64,000 bases of DNA from Paenibacillus hamazuiensis (GTDB lineage: Bacteria; Bacillota; Bacilli; Paenibacillales; NBRC-103111). Made by a program: the position numbers and the translations under genes. This document shows, piece by piece, positions 34,241 through 42,522 of the stretch. The notes below the pieces were generated by a model that was not told where the DNA came from, searched no databases, and saw only the letters and a program-made list of their open reading frames with translations. The stretch's first letter is position 1; each line of letters starts with the position of its first letter. Where the stretch lies: the NCBI RefSeq assembly GCF_023276405.1, contig NZ_JALRMO010000001.1:1116001-1180000 (forward strand). Direction: 5' to 3'.

Positions 34241-34276
34241 AAATGGTTGTGTCGCGATACTGCGACACAACCATTT
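34241..34276. repeat. Perfect 15-bp inverted repeat at the front of the hairpin array
   Basis: AAATGGTTGTGTCGC and GCGACACAACCATTT flank GATACT. It is followed by GAGCAA, as the hairpins of the array are, and appears to be its first, divergent member. Confidence 0.65.
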
Positions 34277-34327
34277 GCGTATACGAGCAAGGTGCCCATA
34301 GGGGAGAGGGCGACCTCCAACGCATCA

Positions 34328-34807
34328 CTCCAAGGTAAAGCGTGTCGGCCATAGGTTTTGCACGAGCAAACCCATGGCTGACAAACGCGTGCACGAGGCA
34401 CGCACTCGCTCCTCACATCATCGCTCCAAGGTAAAGCGTGTCGGCCATAGGTTTTGCGCGAGCAAACCCATGGCGGACAAACGCGTGCATGAGGCACGCA
34501 TCCGCTCCCCACATCATCGCTCCAAGGTAAAGCGTGTCGGCCATAGGTTTTGCGCGAGCAAACCCATGGCGGACAAACGCGTGCACGAGGCACGCACTCG
34601 CTCCCCACATCATCGCTCCAAGGTAAAGCGTGTCGGCCATAGGTTTTGCGCGAGCAAACCCATGGCGGACAAACGCGTGCATGAGGCACGCATCCGCTCC
34701 CCACATCATCGCTCCAAGGTAAAGCGTGTCGGCCATAGGTTTTGCGCGAGCAAACCCATGGCGGACAAACGCGTGCACGAGGCACGCACTCGCTCCCCAC
34801 ATCATCG
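34328..34807 (+). repeat. Tandem array of five 96-bp units, each with a hairpin
   Basis: Units start at 34328, 34424, 34520, 34616 and 34712 with CTCCAAGGTAAAGCGTG. Each holds an imperfect hairpin: GTCGGCCATAGG and CCCATGGCGGAC outside, TTTTGC / GCAAA inside. Two versions alternate (GCACGAGGCACGCACTCG and GCATGAGGCACGCATCCG), giving a 192-bp higher-order period. Because 96 is divisible by three, frames stay open on both strands; I do not regard those frames as genes. Confidence 0.9.
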
Positions 34808-34824
34808 CTCCCAAAGTAAAGCGT

Positions 34825-34981
34825 GCCCGGCATAAGATTTTTGTGCGAAGCCCAAAAATCTATGTCGGGCAGACGCGAACTAGAAGCAAGCATGACCTCC
34901 CGGCGGGCGGGTCCAGGGCGCTTGGGGCGCCTGGGGTCCCCCTTGCAGGGGGATTTAGGGGGTGATCCCCGATTTAGGGGG
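34825..34981 (+). repeat. Structured repeat, copy B, ending the 96-bp array
   Basis: The hairpin GCCCGGCAT-n-AGATTTTT / AAAAATCT-n-GTCGGGC (34825-34870) is followed by ACGCG, TAGAAGCAAGCA, GCGGGTCCAGGGCGC / GCGCCTGG and CCCCCTTGCAGGGGG, then GATTTAGGGGG twice. Its end overlaps the last codons of the protease gene. Confidence 0.8.
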
Positions 34982-37447
34982 TAGAAATCTCATCGACTCC
35001 AAACAATCGTTTATCCGTTTCACAGCCTCTTCCGTTTTAACCGCTTCGTTGATCTTGTAGCGCACGGTGTAGGTGATGCCGCCGCGGCTGAACACGTACT
35101 CCGTCTGCGTATACGGTACGTTTTTCGACTTATAGGTAAGGCTGTATTTTTTCGCGGCGCCGCCGAGCAGTTCCTCGTCGGTTTCGGTGTACCGGTAGTC
35201 GGCGTCTTCCTCCGCATTTTTCTTATAAGATTGAGACGTCTTTTTCAACGCATCCTCCAGGCTGGTGCGATCGTCCGCTTCCACCGTGAAGCTGCCGCCG
35301 AAAAACGAGAACGTTTTGACCTGGCTGTCGGGCGCCCCATCCTGGTCATAACCGCCGGAAAACCATATTTCCGGCACGCGAAGCGAATATTTGTAGGTGG
35401 CATTGTTGTAAGTGTAGCTCTTTGAGGCATCCACCAAATCATCGTCGTCCTGAATGAAGCCGAGCATCTTGTTCAGCGATTCCTTGTTGAACGAGAGCGA
35501 TTTGAGCGTATCGGCGACCAGCGTTTCCGCTTCGTCCGCGTTCGTATCTTTCGGGAACGAGATTTCAAGACGGTACTTATACTTATCCTTGAGAAAATAG
35601 ACGACATGGCGCGTGGTCCATTTATCCCCCATAGTGGAGGAGAAACGGTTGACATAGGCCGGAACCCCGGCTGCAGTCGTCTCTTTCAGGCCGGACACCT
35701 CCCGGTATTGTTCAACGTAGCTATTCTTGAATTTGAGCTCCTGCCGGGAGGCCCATTCCTTCAGCGTATCTCCCGACGAAGCGGAGGTGACCCTCAGTGT
35801 AATTGACCGATTCCCGTCCTGGCTCGTATAGGACAAATCAGCGGAAAGTGAGCTCGGCGTCCATTCCCCGGGGACATCCAGGGAAAGCCCGTATTCGGTC
35901 GTAACCGTATTTTTGTTTTGATATACGGAAACATCCTTGAGCAGGTTATCCTCGGCATCGAAGCTGAGCTGGAACGTATCGAGCAGGTCGTTGTAGCTGT
36001 TTTGCTTGGCAGGGTTCTGGTAATTCTCTTCTTTATCCACATACAGTGTCACATAGTAGATTCGATCTTTATTCAAAAAAGCGCGAACCTGATAATATCC
36101 GTCGGAGTCGGTTTTTCCGATCAGCTTGGCGTAAGGATGCGGCGCCGTATCCACATACTGCTTCTCCAGCACGGTATCGGTCGCGTAGCCGGTCAGCTTT
36201 TGCAGAAGACCGTATGGAGACAGGTCCTCGCTCTGCTTCTCGCTGACCGAAATGATGATCGCAAATTCGCCCTTGCTGTCACCGAAGCTGATGCTGTCGC
36301 CGGAATCGGACTGCTTCGCTTTGACGAGGCCGGACGGATAATTCATCGACCAGCCGTAGTGGCTGTCGCCGATGCGCGTTTTGCCCTGGTCCGAATCGAT
36401 GTAGGCCCCATCCTGGTCGGGGCCGGCCTGCGATGCACCGGCCGGGTCTTCTTCGAACGTAACGTCCCGCTGCACGATTCCGGAGGCGGTTTGCAGCTTC
36501 AGGGCAGCGCTCTGCCCGGGCAAATAATTTTTCAACGTTTCATTATAATCGACCAGATTGCTCACGGCGGCGTTTCCGACGGAAAGCAAAATATCGCCTT
36601 TTTTGATTTCCGCCTTCGCCGCCGGCGAATCCGGCTGGACGTAAGATACTTTCAACCCGTCCCCGGAAGGAAGACCGACGACGGATTCCCAGCTTTCCTC
36701 CAGCTCAAGTCCGAGGTAAGGGCGCTTCACTTTCCCGTATTTGAAAAATTGGTCAAGCACATACTGCACCGTATTGACCGGTATCGCAAAGCCGAGTCCG
36801 TCCACGCCGACGGAAACATACTTCAGCGTGTTGATGCCGACCACCTGCCCCTTCATATTGACGAGAGCGCCGCCGCTGTTGCCGGGATTGATCGCGGCAT
36901 CGGTCTGAATAAGCTGGTATTGCGACTGGACGGAGCGGTCCATGCCGCTGATAATGCCGACCGTGACGGAGTTTCGCAGAGCGAACGAAAGCGGGGTGCC
37001 GATCGCGATCACCGACTGGCCTACCTGAATATCCGACGCTGAGGCAAAAGTGGCGGCGGGAAGTCCCGTCGCTTCGATTTTCACCAAGGCAAGGTCGCTT
37101 TCCTCGTCAAAATGCGTCGTTTTGCCGGAGTATGATTTTCCTTCGGACGTAACGACAATAATGTTTCGCATGTCTTTTACCACATGGGCGTTGGTCACGA
37201 TGTACCCGTCGCTGCGGACGATGACGCCGGTGCCGTGCGCCAGATTGAAGCGGTTGTTGTCGATCGTTTTCTCTTCGGAACTCGGCTTGCCGATAATGGC
37301 GACGACCGACGGCGTCGTTTTCTCAATCACCGCGGGAACGGGATCGGCTTCGGCGGCGAGGGTAAGGGTAGGAGCGGCGCCAATAAGCAAGCAGCTTAAA
37401 ACAAGCGCATGCAGAAACTTCTCCCCGCAAAATTTTCGGTTGAACAC
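34955..37447 (-). CDS. Large HtrA-like serine protease with PDZ and extra C-terminal domains
   Basis: 830 residues. A signal peptide (cleavage near TLTLAA) precedes a trypsin-like domain with triad His in VTNAHVV, Asp in DLALVK and Ser in PGNSGGALV. A PDZ domain (about residues 230-330) follows, then about 480 residues with repeated beta-rich stretches of PsbP or DUF-like type, which HtrA/DegP proteins normally lack. The GTG start at 37447 has AAAGGAG nine bases upstream. It would act outside the membrane, in protein quality control or processing. The last eight residues are encoded by the structured repeat, so the natural C-terminus may have been replaced. Confidence 0.85.
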   Translation of the reverse strand: MFNRKFCGEKFLHALVLSCLLIGAAPTLTLAAEADPVPAVIEKTTPSVVAIIGKPSSEEKTIDNNRFNLAHGTGVIVRSDGYIVTNAHVVKDMRNIIVVTSEGKSYSGKTTHFDEESDLALVKIEATGLPAATFASASDIQVGQSVIAIGTPLSFALRNSVTVGIISGMDRSVQSQYQLIQTDAAINPGNSGGALVNMKGQVVGINTLKYVSVGVDGLGFAIPVNTVQYVLDQFFKYGKVKRPYLGLELEESWESVVGLPSGDGLKVSYVQPDSPAAKAEIKKGDILLSVGNAAVSNLVDYNETLKNYLPGQSAALKLQTASGIVQRDVTFEEDPAGASQAGPDQDGAYIDSDQGKTRIGDSHYGWSMNYPSGLVKAKQSDSGDSISFGDSKGEFAIIISVSEKQSEDLSPYGLLQKLTGYATDTVLEKQYVDTAPHPYAKLIGKTDSDGYYQVRAFLNKDRIYYVTLYVDKEENYQNPAKQNSYNDLLDTFQLSFDAEDNLLKDVSVYQNKNTVTTEYGLSLDVPGEWTPSSLSADLSYTSQDGNRSITLRVTSASSGDTLKEWASRQELKFKNSYVEQYREVSGLKETTAAGVPAYVNRFSSTMGDKWTTRHVVYFLKDKYKYRLEISFPKDTNADEAETLVADTLKSLSFNKESLNKMLGFIQDDDDLVDASKSYTYNNATYKYSLRVPEIWFSGGYDQDGAPDSQVKTFSFFGGSFTVEADDRTSLEDALKKTSQSYKKNAEEDADYRYTETDEELLGGAAKKYSLTYKSKNVPYTQTEYVFSRGGITYTVRYKINEAVKTEEAVKRINDCLESMRFLPPKSGITP

Positions 37448-37712
37448 GTTGTCCCTCTCCTTTGGAACTAAATAAAATATAGGATATCTACTAGAAACTA
37501 CCACCTTTTTGCCGTTTAGTCCACAATTTTTTCGCAAGAAAAAGACCGAGAAACGGCCTTTCTCATCAGGCACGCCGATCGCTTGCTTCGCGAGTGGCCA
37601 CTTCATAGGAGCGGTGTTTTACCCAATAGCAGGGAATAAGACTTCTCTCCGAGAAGATATTCGTATCACACGCGTCGCCGCATTTGTGCGATAAAAGGGA
37701 GTGGACAGCCAA

Positions 37713-38765
37713 ATGATACACGAACACGTCTGTTTTCATAATGTGGAAGAGCTGGAGCTGCGGACGGGAATGCCGGGCTGGGTTTTACAAAGGTACCCGA
37801 AACGGGTGAGAGACCGGCTCGGCGAAGGTTACGATGAGCGGGGCCGGTACGTGGCCTCGATGTCCACGGGGTGCGAAATGCGCTTCGTCACGTCCTCCGG
37901 CCGCATCCGCATCACGCTTTCCGCGCCGGTGGAGGAGGGGGACATCGTCGTATATAACGGCGATTTTTTTCATTCGCTGCACAGGCTGGAATCGGGAAAA
38001 ATCCAAACGCTGCAGCTGGAGAGAAGCGACCGGTTTGCCGAGGTGCCGAAAGAGGCGCTGCAGACGGGGCGTTTTTCGCCGGACGTATGGCGCATCTTCG
38101 TCAGCCGCCGCTATGTCGCGGGCCCCGGCTTTCAGGTCGCGTACCACCATCTGGAAACGTTCGGCCACCCGGTCCGGCCGCCTGCGCCGGATGAGGTGCC
38201 GTCCGTTCGCTGGCTCGCTTACGGCTCTTCGATTACGCATGGGTCCGGGGCGACGGTGAACCCTAACAGCTACATCCAGCAGGCCGCCCGGCGTCTCGGC
38301 TTCGACGTGCTGAACAAGGGCCTCGGCGGCTCGTGCTTTTGCGAGAAGGAGACGGCGGACTTCTTCGCCGCGCATCCGGGCTGGGACGTGGCGACGCTGG
38401 AGCTCGGCGTGAATATGCGCGGGTTCTTTACGACGGAGCAATTCGCGGAGCGGGCGGGCTATTTGGTACGCAGCATGGCCGCAGCTCATCCCGGTAAGCC
38501 GATTTTCCTGATCACGCTGTTTCCGAACTCGGCCGACCATCATATGTCGAAAGACCATGCGGCGAAAAAAGCAAACCGGGAATTTGCGGATGTGCTCCGC
38601 GGCTTGCACCGCGAGCTTGCTTCGCCGAACGTGCATCTGCTCGAAGGGCATGAGCTGCTTCCCGATTTCGGCGCGCTGGCCGCGGATCTGATCCATCCTT
38701 CCGATTATGGGCACATTGTAATCGGCGAAAATTTGGCGAAGCGCATGAAGGATTTTCTTTTATGA
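37713..38765 (+). CDS. SGNH/GDSL-family hydrolase
   Basis: 350 residues in two domains. An N-terminal beta-sandwich (about 1-145) precedes an SGNH hydrolase domain with block I WLAYGSSITHGSGA (nucleophile Ser), block II GLGGSCF, block III LELGVNMRG and block V DLIHPSDYGH (catalytic Asp and His). Members deacetylate sugars or polysaccharides, or hydrolyse esters. There is no signal peptide, so a cytoplasmic or intracellular substrate is implied. ATG 37713 is preferred over GTG 37701, which would touch its ribosome site. It is a single gene with a terminator. Confidence 0.82.
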   Translation: MIHEHVCFHNVEELELRTGMPGWVLQRYPKRVRDRLGEGYDERGRYVASMSTGCEMRFVTSSGRIRITLSAPVEEGDIVVYNGDFFHSLHRLESGKIQTLQLERSDRFAEVPKEALQTGRFSPDVWRIFVSRRYVAGPGFQVAYHHLETFGHPVRPPAPDEVPSVRWLAYGSSITHGSGATVNPNSYIQQAARRLGFDVLNKGLGGSCFCEKETADFFAAHPGWDVATLELGVNMRGFFTTEQFAERAGYLVRSMAAAHPGKPIFLITLFPNSADHHMSKDHAAKKANREFADVLRGLHRELASPNVHLLEGHELLPDFGALAADLIHPSDYGHIVIGENLAKRMKDFLL

Positions 38766-38910
38766 CGCAACGAATTTTTCATCATCACCGTATTTGCATT
38801 TGTTCGTATGATTAAAGGTGTACTTCCAAGCGGCAGCTTGCAAGAAAGATCGAAACATATGGGTTCGGAAGTAGAGACGCTGCACTTTACGAGGCAGGAA
38901 ACTGAACAAA

Positions 38911-38958
38911 GGGCCGTTGCACGCTCGAAAAGGGCATGCAGCGGCCTTTTTGTCTTTT
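38911..38958 (+). terminator. Intrinsic terminator of the SGNH hydrolase gene
   Basis: GGCCGTTGCA pairs with TGCAGCGGCC and is followed by TTTTTGTCTTTT. Confidence 0.8.
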
Positions 38959-39086
38959 AGGATTTTTAGGAAATTAGTCAGCTCATTTTGTGGATAACCG
39001 GGGGCTCCCAATGTGCAGAATGATTCCAAAACTATAATGATTCGGTTATGATGTGATCTTTATTTGCCTCCAGTCCATTTGCTATT

Positions 39087-39265
39087 TGTATGATTTTTCA
39101 AATACATTATAGTAGGATCTGACGCAAAATGAAAATTATATCAGATTTTTCATACATATTGCTCGATTTTACCGTCCCGGGGTATGGATGTATATGAATT
39201 TTCATATAAAATGGTCTGTTTTACGATTATTGCGCAACTTTTATACGATTTTTCATATAGAATCC
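39087..39265. repeat. Four copies of a GATTTTTCATA motif at 51-52 bp spacing
   Basis: Copies begin at 39092, 39144, 39196 and 39247. The third is part of the palindrome TATATGAA-TT-TTCATATA. Outside the core, GC-richer parts also match between copies 2 and 3 (TTTTAC). The spacing equals about five helical turns. It lies between convergent genes. Confidence 0.65.
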
Positions 39266-39289
39266 ACATGCACAGCGGCCTTTTGGCTT

Positions 39290-41341
39290 CTATACGGTAA
39301 CGAGCTTCTTCTCTTCAACCGAAGCGGCGGCGTTTCCATCGCTTCCTTGACCGCCGGCAGGGGCAGGCTTCGACGTCGCCGCCGGGGCATTGCCGGGCGC
39401 CGCTTCCGAGCCCGCTCCGGTGGCTGCGCCTTGGCCGCCCTCAGCGTCGTCGCCTGCATCTCCGGCTCCGGCCGCTATGCCGGGCACCGAGCCGGCCTCC
39501 GCCGCTGACGCCTCGCCGCCGGCTTCGACCCCCGCCGTCCGCCCACGCGTTAAGCCGTGCGCCGGCTCGAGCGGCCCGCCCGGCTGCGCGGCGTCCGCCA
39601 CGCCGGCTGCCGCTCCGGCGCCTCCGCCGGCATCAAGCTCCGCGTCGTCGATGCGGAACATGCCGATCTCGCGGAACAGCTTCTGCGAGAGCAGGCTGAT
39701 ATCGTCCGCCTCGGAAACGATCCGCCGGATCGACGCGTCCTGCGTCAGCGAAGCGGAGTTCACCTCCTCGACGCCGGCGGCCGTTTCTTCCGCGATGGAA
39801 GCTACGAACTGCACCGACTCCACGAGCGTCCCGTTTTTTTGCTTGGCGAACGCGATTTTTTCATGGATATGCCGGATATGGCCGCTCAGCTCGTCCACCG
39901 AGATGCGGATCGCATCGAAAGCCGTTTTCGTTTCATCCAGCTTGCCGGACTGCACGCTCATCATGCCGCGGGCGGACTGGAGTCCGTCCTGCAGCTCGAC
40001 GATGCGGCTTTCCAGCGAGCCGATAATGTCTTCCACCATCTTCGCGGAACGGGACGTTTGCGCGGAAAGCCCCCGCACCTCATCGGCGATGACCATAAAG
40101 CCTTTGCCGTGCACTCCGGCGCGCGCCGCTTCAATAGAAGCGTTTAACGACAGCACGTTCGTTTGCGTGGAAATTTCCTGAATCGACGCGATGATACGCC
40201 CGATCTGCCGCGAGCTTTCCTGCAGCGAATCCATCGCGGACAGCACGGCAGCGAAAACGGCTTGCGACTCGGCCGCCGCCGCTTGCAGCGAATCCATCGC
40301 GCGGACGCCGTTTTCCGTGTTGCCAGCGGCCGCGGAGCTGGCCTCGCGCATTGCTCCGGCGGCTCCGGAAATGACGTCCATTTCCTGCTGCAGCTCGGCG
40401 ATGATATAGACGCTTTTTTCAGAATGGGCGGCCTGCTCGCCCGCTCCTTGCGATATTTCCTCAATCGCCCGCACGATTTCGGAATTGGCTGCGGCCGTCT
40501 CGTCCGCGAACCCGTGGAATGTGCGCGCATGGTCCGACAATGAAGCGGCGATCGCCTGCGTATTCGCCAGCATGTCGCGGACTCGTTCGATCATATGGTC
40601 GAAGCTGGCGCTGAGCTCGCCGAGCTCGTCCTTCGAGCGGCTGCCGATCGTATGGCGCAAATCGCCTTCCGCAATGCGCCTTACGGCATGCTGAATGCGT
40701 CCGATCGGCTTCGTGAACGAGCGGATCAAGGTGAAAGCGATGATGCCGGCCGCGACGAACACAAGCCCGAAAGCGGTGATCATGACCGTCGCCGTGCGGC
40801 TGAGCAGCGTCTGCGAGCTTTCGATCGCCGCCTGCGCCTCGCCCGAATAGACGACGTAAAAATTGTCGACATAGGTAAAAATTTGATCCTTTTGCTTTTG
40901 CGACTCGTTGTACAAATACTCCATATTCTTGTCCATATCCGCGGGCGGCAGCTTGTTTTCCTGAACGAGCTTCGCCGCGACGTCGAACGTGTTCGCATAA
41001 TCGACGGTCAGCGAAATCAGCTTGCTGCGCCAGGCGATCTGATCGGGCGTCGTCGCGGTATCGCCGATCCGCTTGATCATTTGGTCGAATTGCTTTCGTT
41101 TTTCATTATATATAGGTATGTATTCGACTTTCTTGGAAATTTCCAGCCCCGACGCTATGACGTTAAGCTCCTGTACCGTCTCCTTAAGCTCTAAAGCCAT
41201 CTGCTTAAGCTCGACTTTTTCGTTTTGAAACATAAGCTGAGCTTGAATCGCCTCCACCTGGTTCAGGTTAAACAAGGCGACACACAGGAAAGCGGCCAGC
41301 ATTCCGGCAAAACCCGCGATCAGCTTCATTTTTAACGACAT
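39290..41341 (-). CDS. Methyl-accepting chemotaxis protein with long low-complexity tail
   Basis: 683 residues. A first membrane helix (about 8-28), an extracellular helical sensor, a second helix (about 185-207) and HAMP (about 208-265) precede a cytoplasmic signalling hairpin with the CheA/CheW tip, seen as QTNVLSLNASIEAARAG and HGKGFMVIADEVR. Such receptors bias flagellar rotation. After about residue 555 comes a roughly 125-residue tail made mostly of Gly and Ala with Glu and Pro, ending EEKKLVTV. It is not the NWETF-type methyltransferase tether. ATG 41341 has GGAGGGG upstream. No chemotaxis genes are nearby. Confidence 0.9.
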   Translation of the reverse strand: MSLKMKLIAGFAGMLAAFLCVALFNLNQVEAIQAQLMFQNEKVELKQMALELKETVQELNVIASGLEISKKVEYIPIYNEKRKQFDQMIKRIGDTATTPDQIAWRSKLISLTVDYANTFDVAAKLVQENKLPPADMDKNMEYLYNESQKQKDQIFTYVDNFYVVYSGEAQAAIESSQTLLSRTATVMITAFGLVFVAAGIIAFTLIRSFTKPIGRIQHAVRRIAEGDLRHTIGSRSKDELGELSASFDHMIERVRDMLANTQAIAASLSDHARTFHGFADETAAANSEIVRAIEEISQGAGEQAAHSEKSVYIIAELQQEMDVISGAAGAMREASSAAAGNTENGVRAMDSLQAAAAESQAVFAAVLSAMDSLQESSRQIGRIIASIQEISTQTNVLSLNASIEAARAGVHGKGFMVIADEVRGLSAQTSRSAKMVEDIIGSLESRIVELQDGLQSARGMMSVQSGKLDETKTAFDAIRISVDELSGHIRHIHEKIAFAKQKNGTLVESVQFVASIAEETAAGVEEVNSASLTQDASIRRIVSEADDISLLSQKLFREIGMFRIDDAELDAGGGAGAAAGVADAAQPGGPLEPAHGLTRGRTAGVEAGGEASAAEAGSVPGIAAGAGDAGDDAEGGQGAATGAGSEAAPGNAPAATSKPAPAGGQGSDGNAAASVEEKKLVTV

Positions 41342-41472
41342 CAATTGCCCCTCCCATTCGGCGTATATTATTTATCTACAAAATTACTCTACATTCTACA
41401 TATTAAGAAAATAATATTAAAAGAAGAGATGTGTTGTGTTAAGGAAATGTCAAAATTCGCCACAATAAAACT

Positions 41473-41526
41473 TTTACATTCCGTTAACGAAGAGTGGGCG
41501 CAGAGTTAACAAAACGCTGTTACGAT
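41473..41526 (+). promoter_or_regulatory. PhoP-box promoter of pstS
   Basis: TT-N-ACA-like half-sites on an 11-base period, TTTACA (41473), TTAACG (41484) and TTAACA (41506), stand before TACGAT (41521), a plausible -10. This is the layout of PhoP-activated promoters in Bacillus, where phosphate starvation turns on the pst operon. Confidence 0.75.
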
Positions 41527-41565
41527 GGTTGAGGTGAGAACAAATTAAAGGAGGACATACTGAAA

Positions 41566-42477
41566 ATGTTCAAGCAAATGTCTAGAAGAAGTTTGAGCCT
41601 GGCCATGATCGCGGTATTATCGATGGGGGTACTTGGAGCGTGCGGCAGCAAGACGGCGGAACAGCCGAAAACAAATACAGGCGCTGCACCCGCACAAACG
41701 ACGGCGCCGACGCCGCAACCGACTAAAGAACTGAGCGGCACCGTAACGGCTTCCGGTTCCAGCGCACTGCTTCCTCTCGTGAAGCAAGCTGCGGAAGATT
41801 TCATGAAAGCCAATCCGAAGGTCACTGTCAACGTAACGGCAGGCGGCTCCGGCACAGGGCTGAAAAACGTGGCGGACGGCACGTCCGACATCGGCAACTC
41901 CGATATCGAAGCAGGTCCGGAGTACAAAGACAAAAACCTGGTCGACCACGTTGTAGCAATCGCACCGTTTGCACTTATCGTTCATAAAGATGTGAAAGTC
42001 GACAACCTGACCAAACAGCAAGCAGCCGACATTTTCATGGGTAAAATCACCAACTGGAAAGACGTAGGCGGTGCGGATGCGAAAATCGTCGTCGTACACC
42101 GTCCGGACAGCTCCGGTTCCCGTGCGCTCGTGAAGAAAATCGTGCTTGACGGCCAAGAATTCACGAAAGACGGCGTAACTCAAGAATCCAGCGGTGCTGT
42201 TGCTACGGCTGTTGGCCAAACGGCTAACTCCATCGGTTACGTGGATACGCCTTACCTGAACGACACGATCAAGGCGCTGAAATTCGAAGGCGTGGCATTC
42301 AGCAAGGATGCGATTAAAGACGGCAAATATCCGCTGTACGGCGTAGAGCATATGTATACTAAAGGCGAGGCGAAAGACGCAGTTAAAGCGTTCCTCGATT
42401 ACATCATGGGAAGCGAATTCCAAACGAAGAAGGTTGAAGAGCTGAAGTTCCTGCCGGCCAACCTGCTGAAAAAATAA
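41566..42477 (+). CDS. pstS: Phosphate ABC transporter substrate-binding lipoprotein PstS
   Basis: 303 residues. The signal peptide ends in lipobox VLGAC, giving a membrane lipoprotein, then a Thr/Pro-rich linker. The binding domain starts with VTASGSSALLPLVKQAA and contains GGSGTGLKNVADGTSDIGNSD-like segments (GGSGTGLKNV, DGTSDIGNSD) and RPDSSGSRALVKK, which hold the phosphate. It captures inorganic phosphate outside the cell and hands it to PstC and PstA. It has a Pho-box promoter and is followed by an intrinsic terminator, so it can be made in excess over the rest of the operon. A group II intron sits directly after that terminator. Confidence 0.95.
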   Translation: MFKQMSRRSLSLAMIAVLSMGVLGACGSKTAEQPKTNTGAAPAQTTAPTPQPTKELSGTVTASGSSALLPLVKQAAEDFMKANPKVTVNVTAGGSGTGLKNVADGTSDIGNSDIEAGPEYKDKNLVDHVVAIAPFALIVHKDVKVDNLTKQQAADIFMGKITNWKDVGGADAKIVVVHRPDSSGSRALVKKIVLDGQEFTKDGVTQESSGAVATAVGQTANSIGYVDTPYLNDTIKALKFEGVAFSKDAIKDGKYPLYGVEHMYTKGEAKDAVKAFLDYIMGSEFQTKKVEELKFLPANLLKK

Positions 42478-42491
42478 CATCGCAGTGCATG

Positions 42492-42522
42492 AAAAGCTGT
42501 TCTCCCAAGGACAGCTTTTCTT
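42492..42522 (+). terminator. Terminator after pstS and insertion target of the intron
   Basis: AAAAGCTGT pairs with ACAGCTTTT around TCTCCCAAGG and continues CTT before the intron begins with GTGCG. Class C group II introns insert after such hairpins. Confidence 0.9.

Larger units (their letters stand above)
38766..39289. other. 524-base convergent gap: terminator and phased AT-rich motif array
   Basis: No gene is supported. It holds the terminator of the hydrolase (38911-38958) and four 52-bp-spaced copies of a GATTTTTCATA motif (39087-39265). Confidence 0.6.

Noticed and set aside
34328-34807. CRISPR array
   Set aside because: The whole 96-bp unit is repeated, with no unique spacers between short repeats, and no cas genes are nearby.
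34231-34893. Long open frames on both strands across the 96-bp array, giving 32-residue repeat proteins
   Set aside because: The unit length is divisible by three, which keeps frames open by chance on both strands; there is no ribosome site and the predicted products are Arg/His/Cys-rich with no sensible domain.
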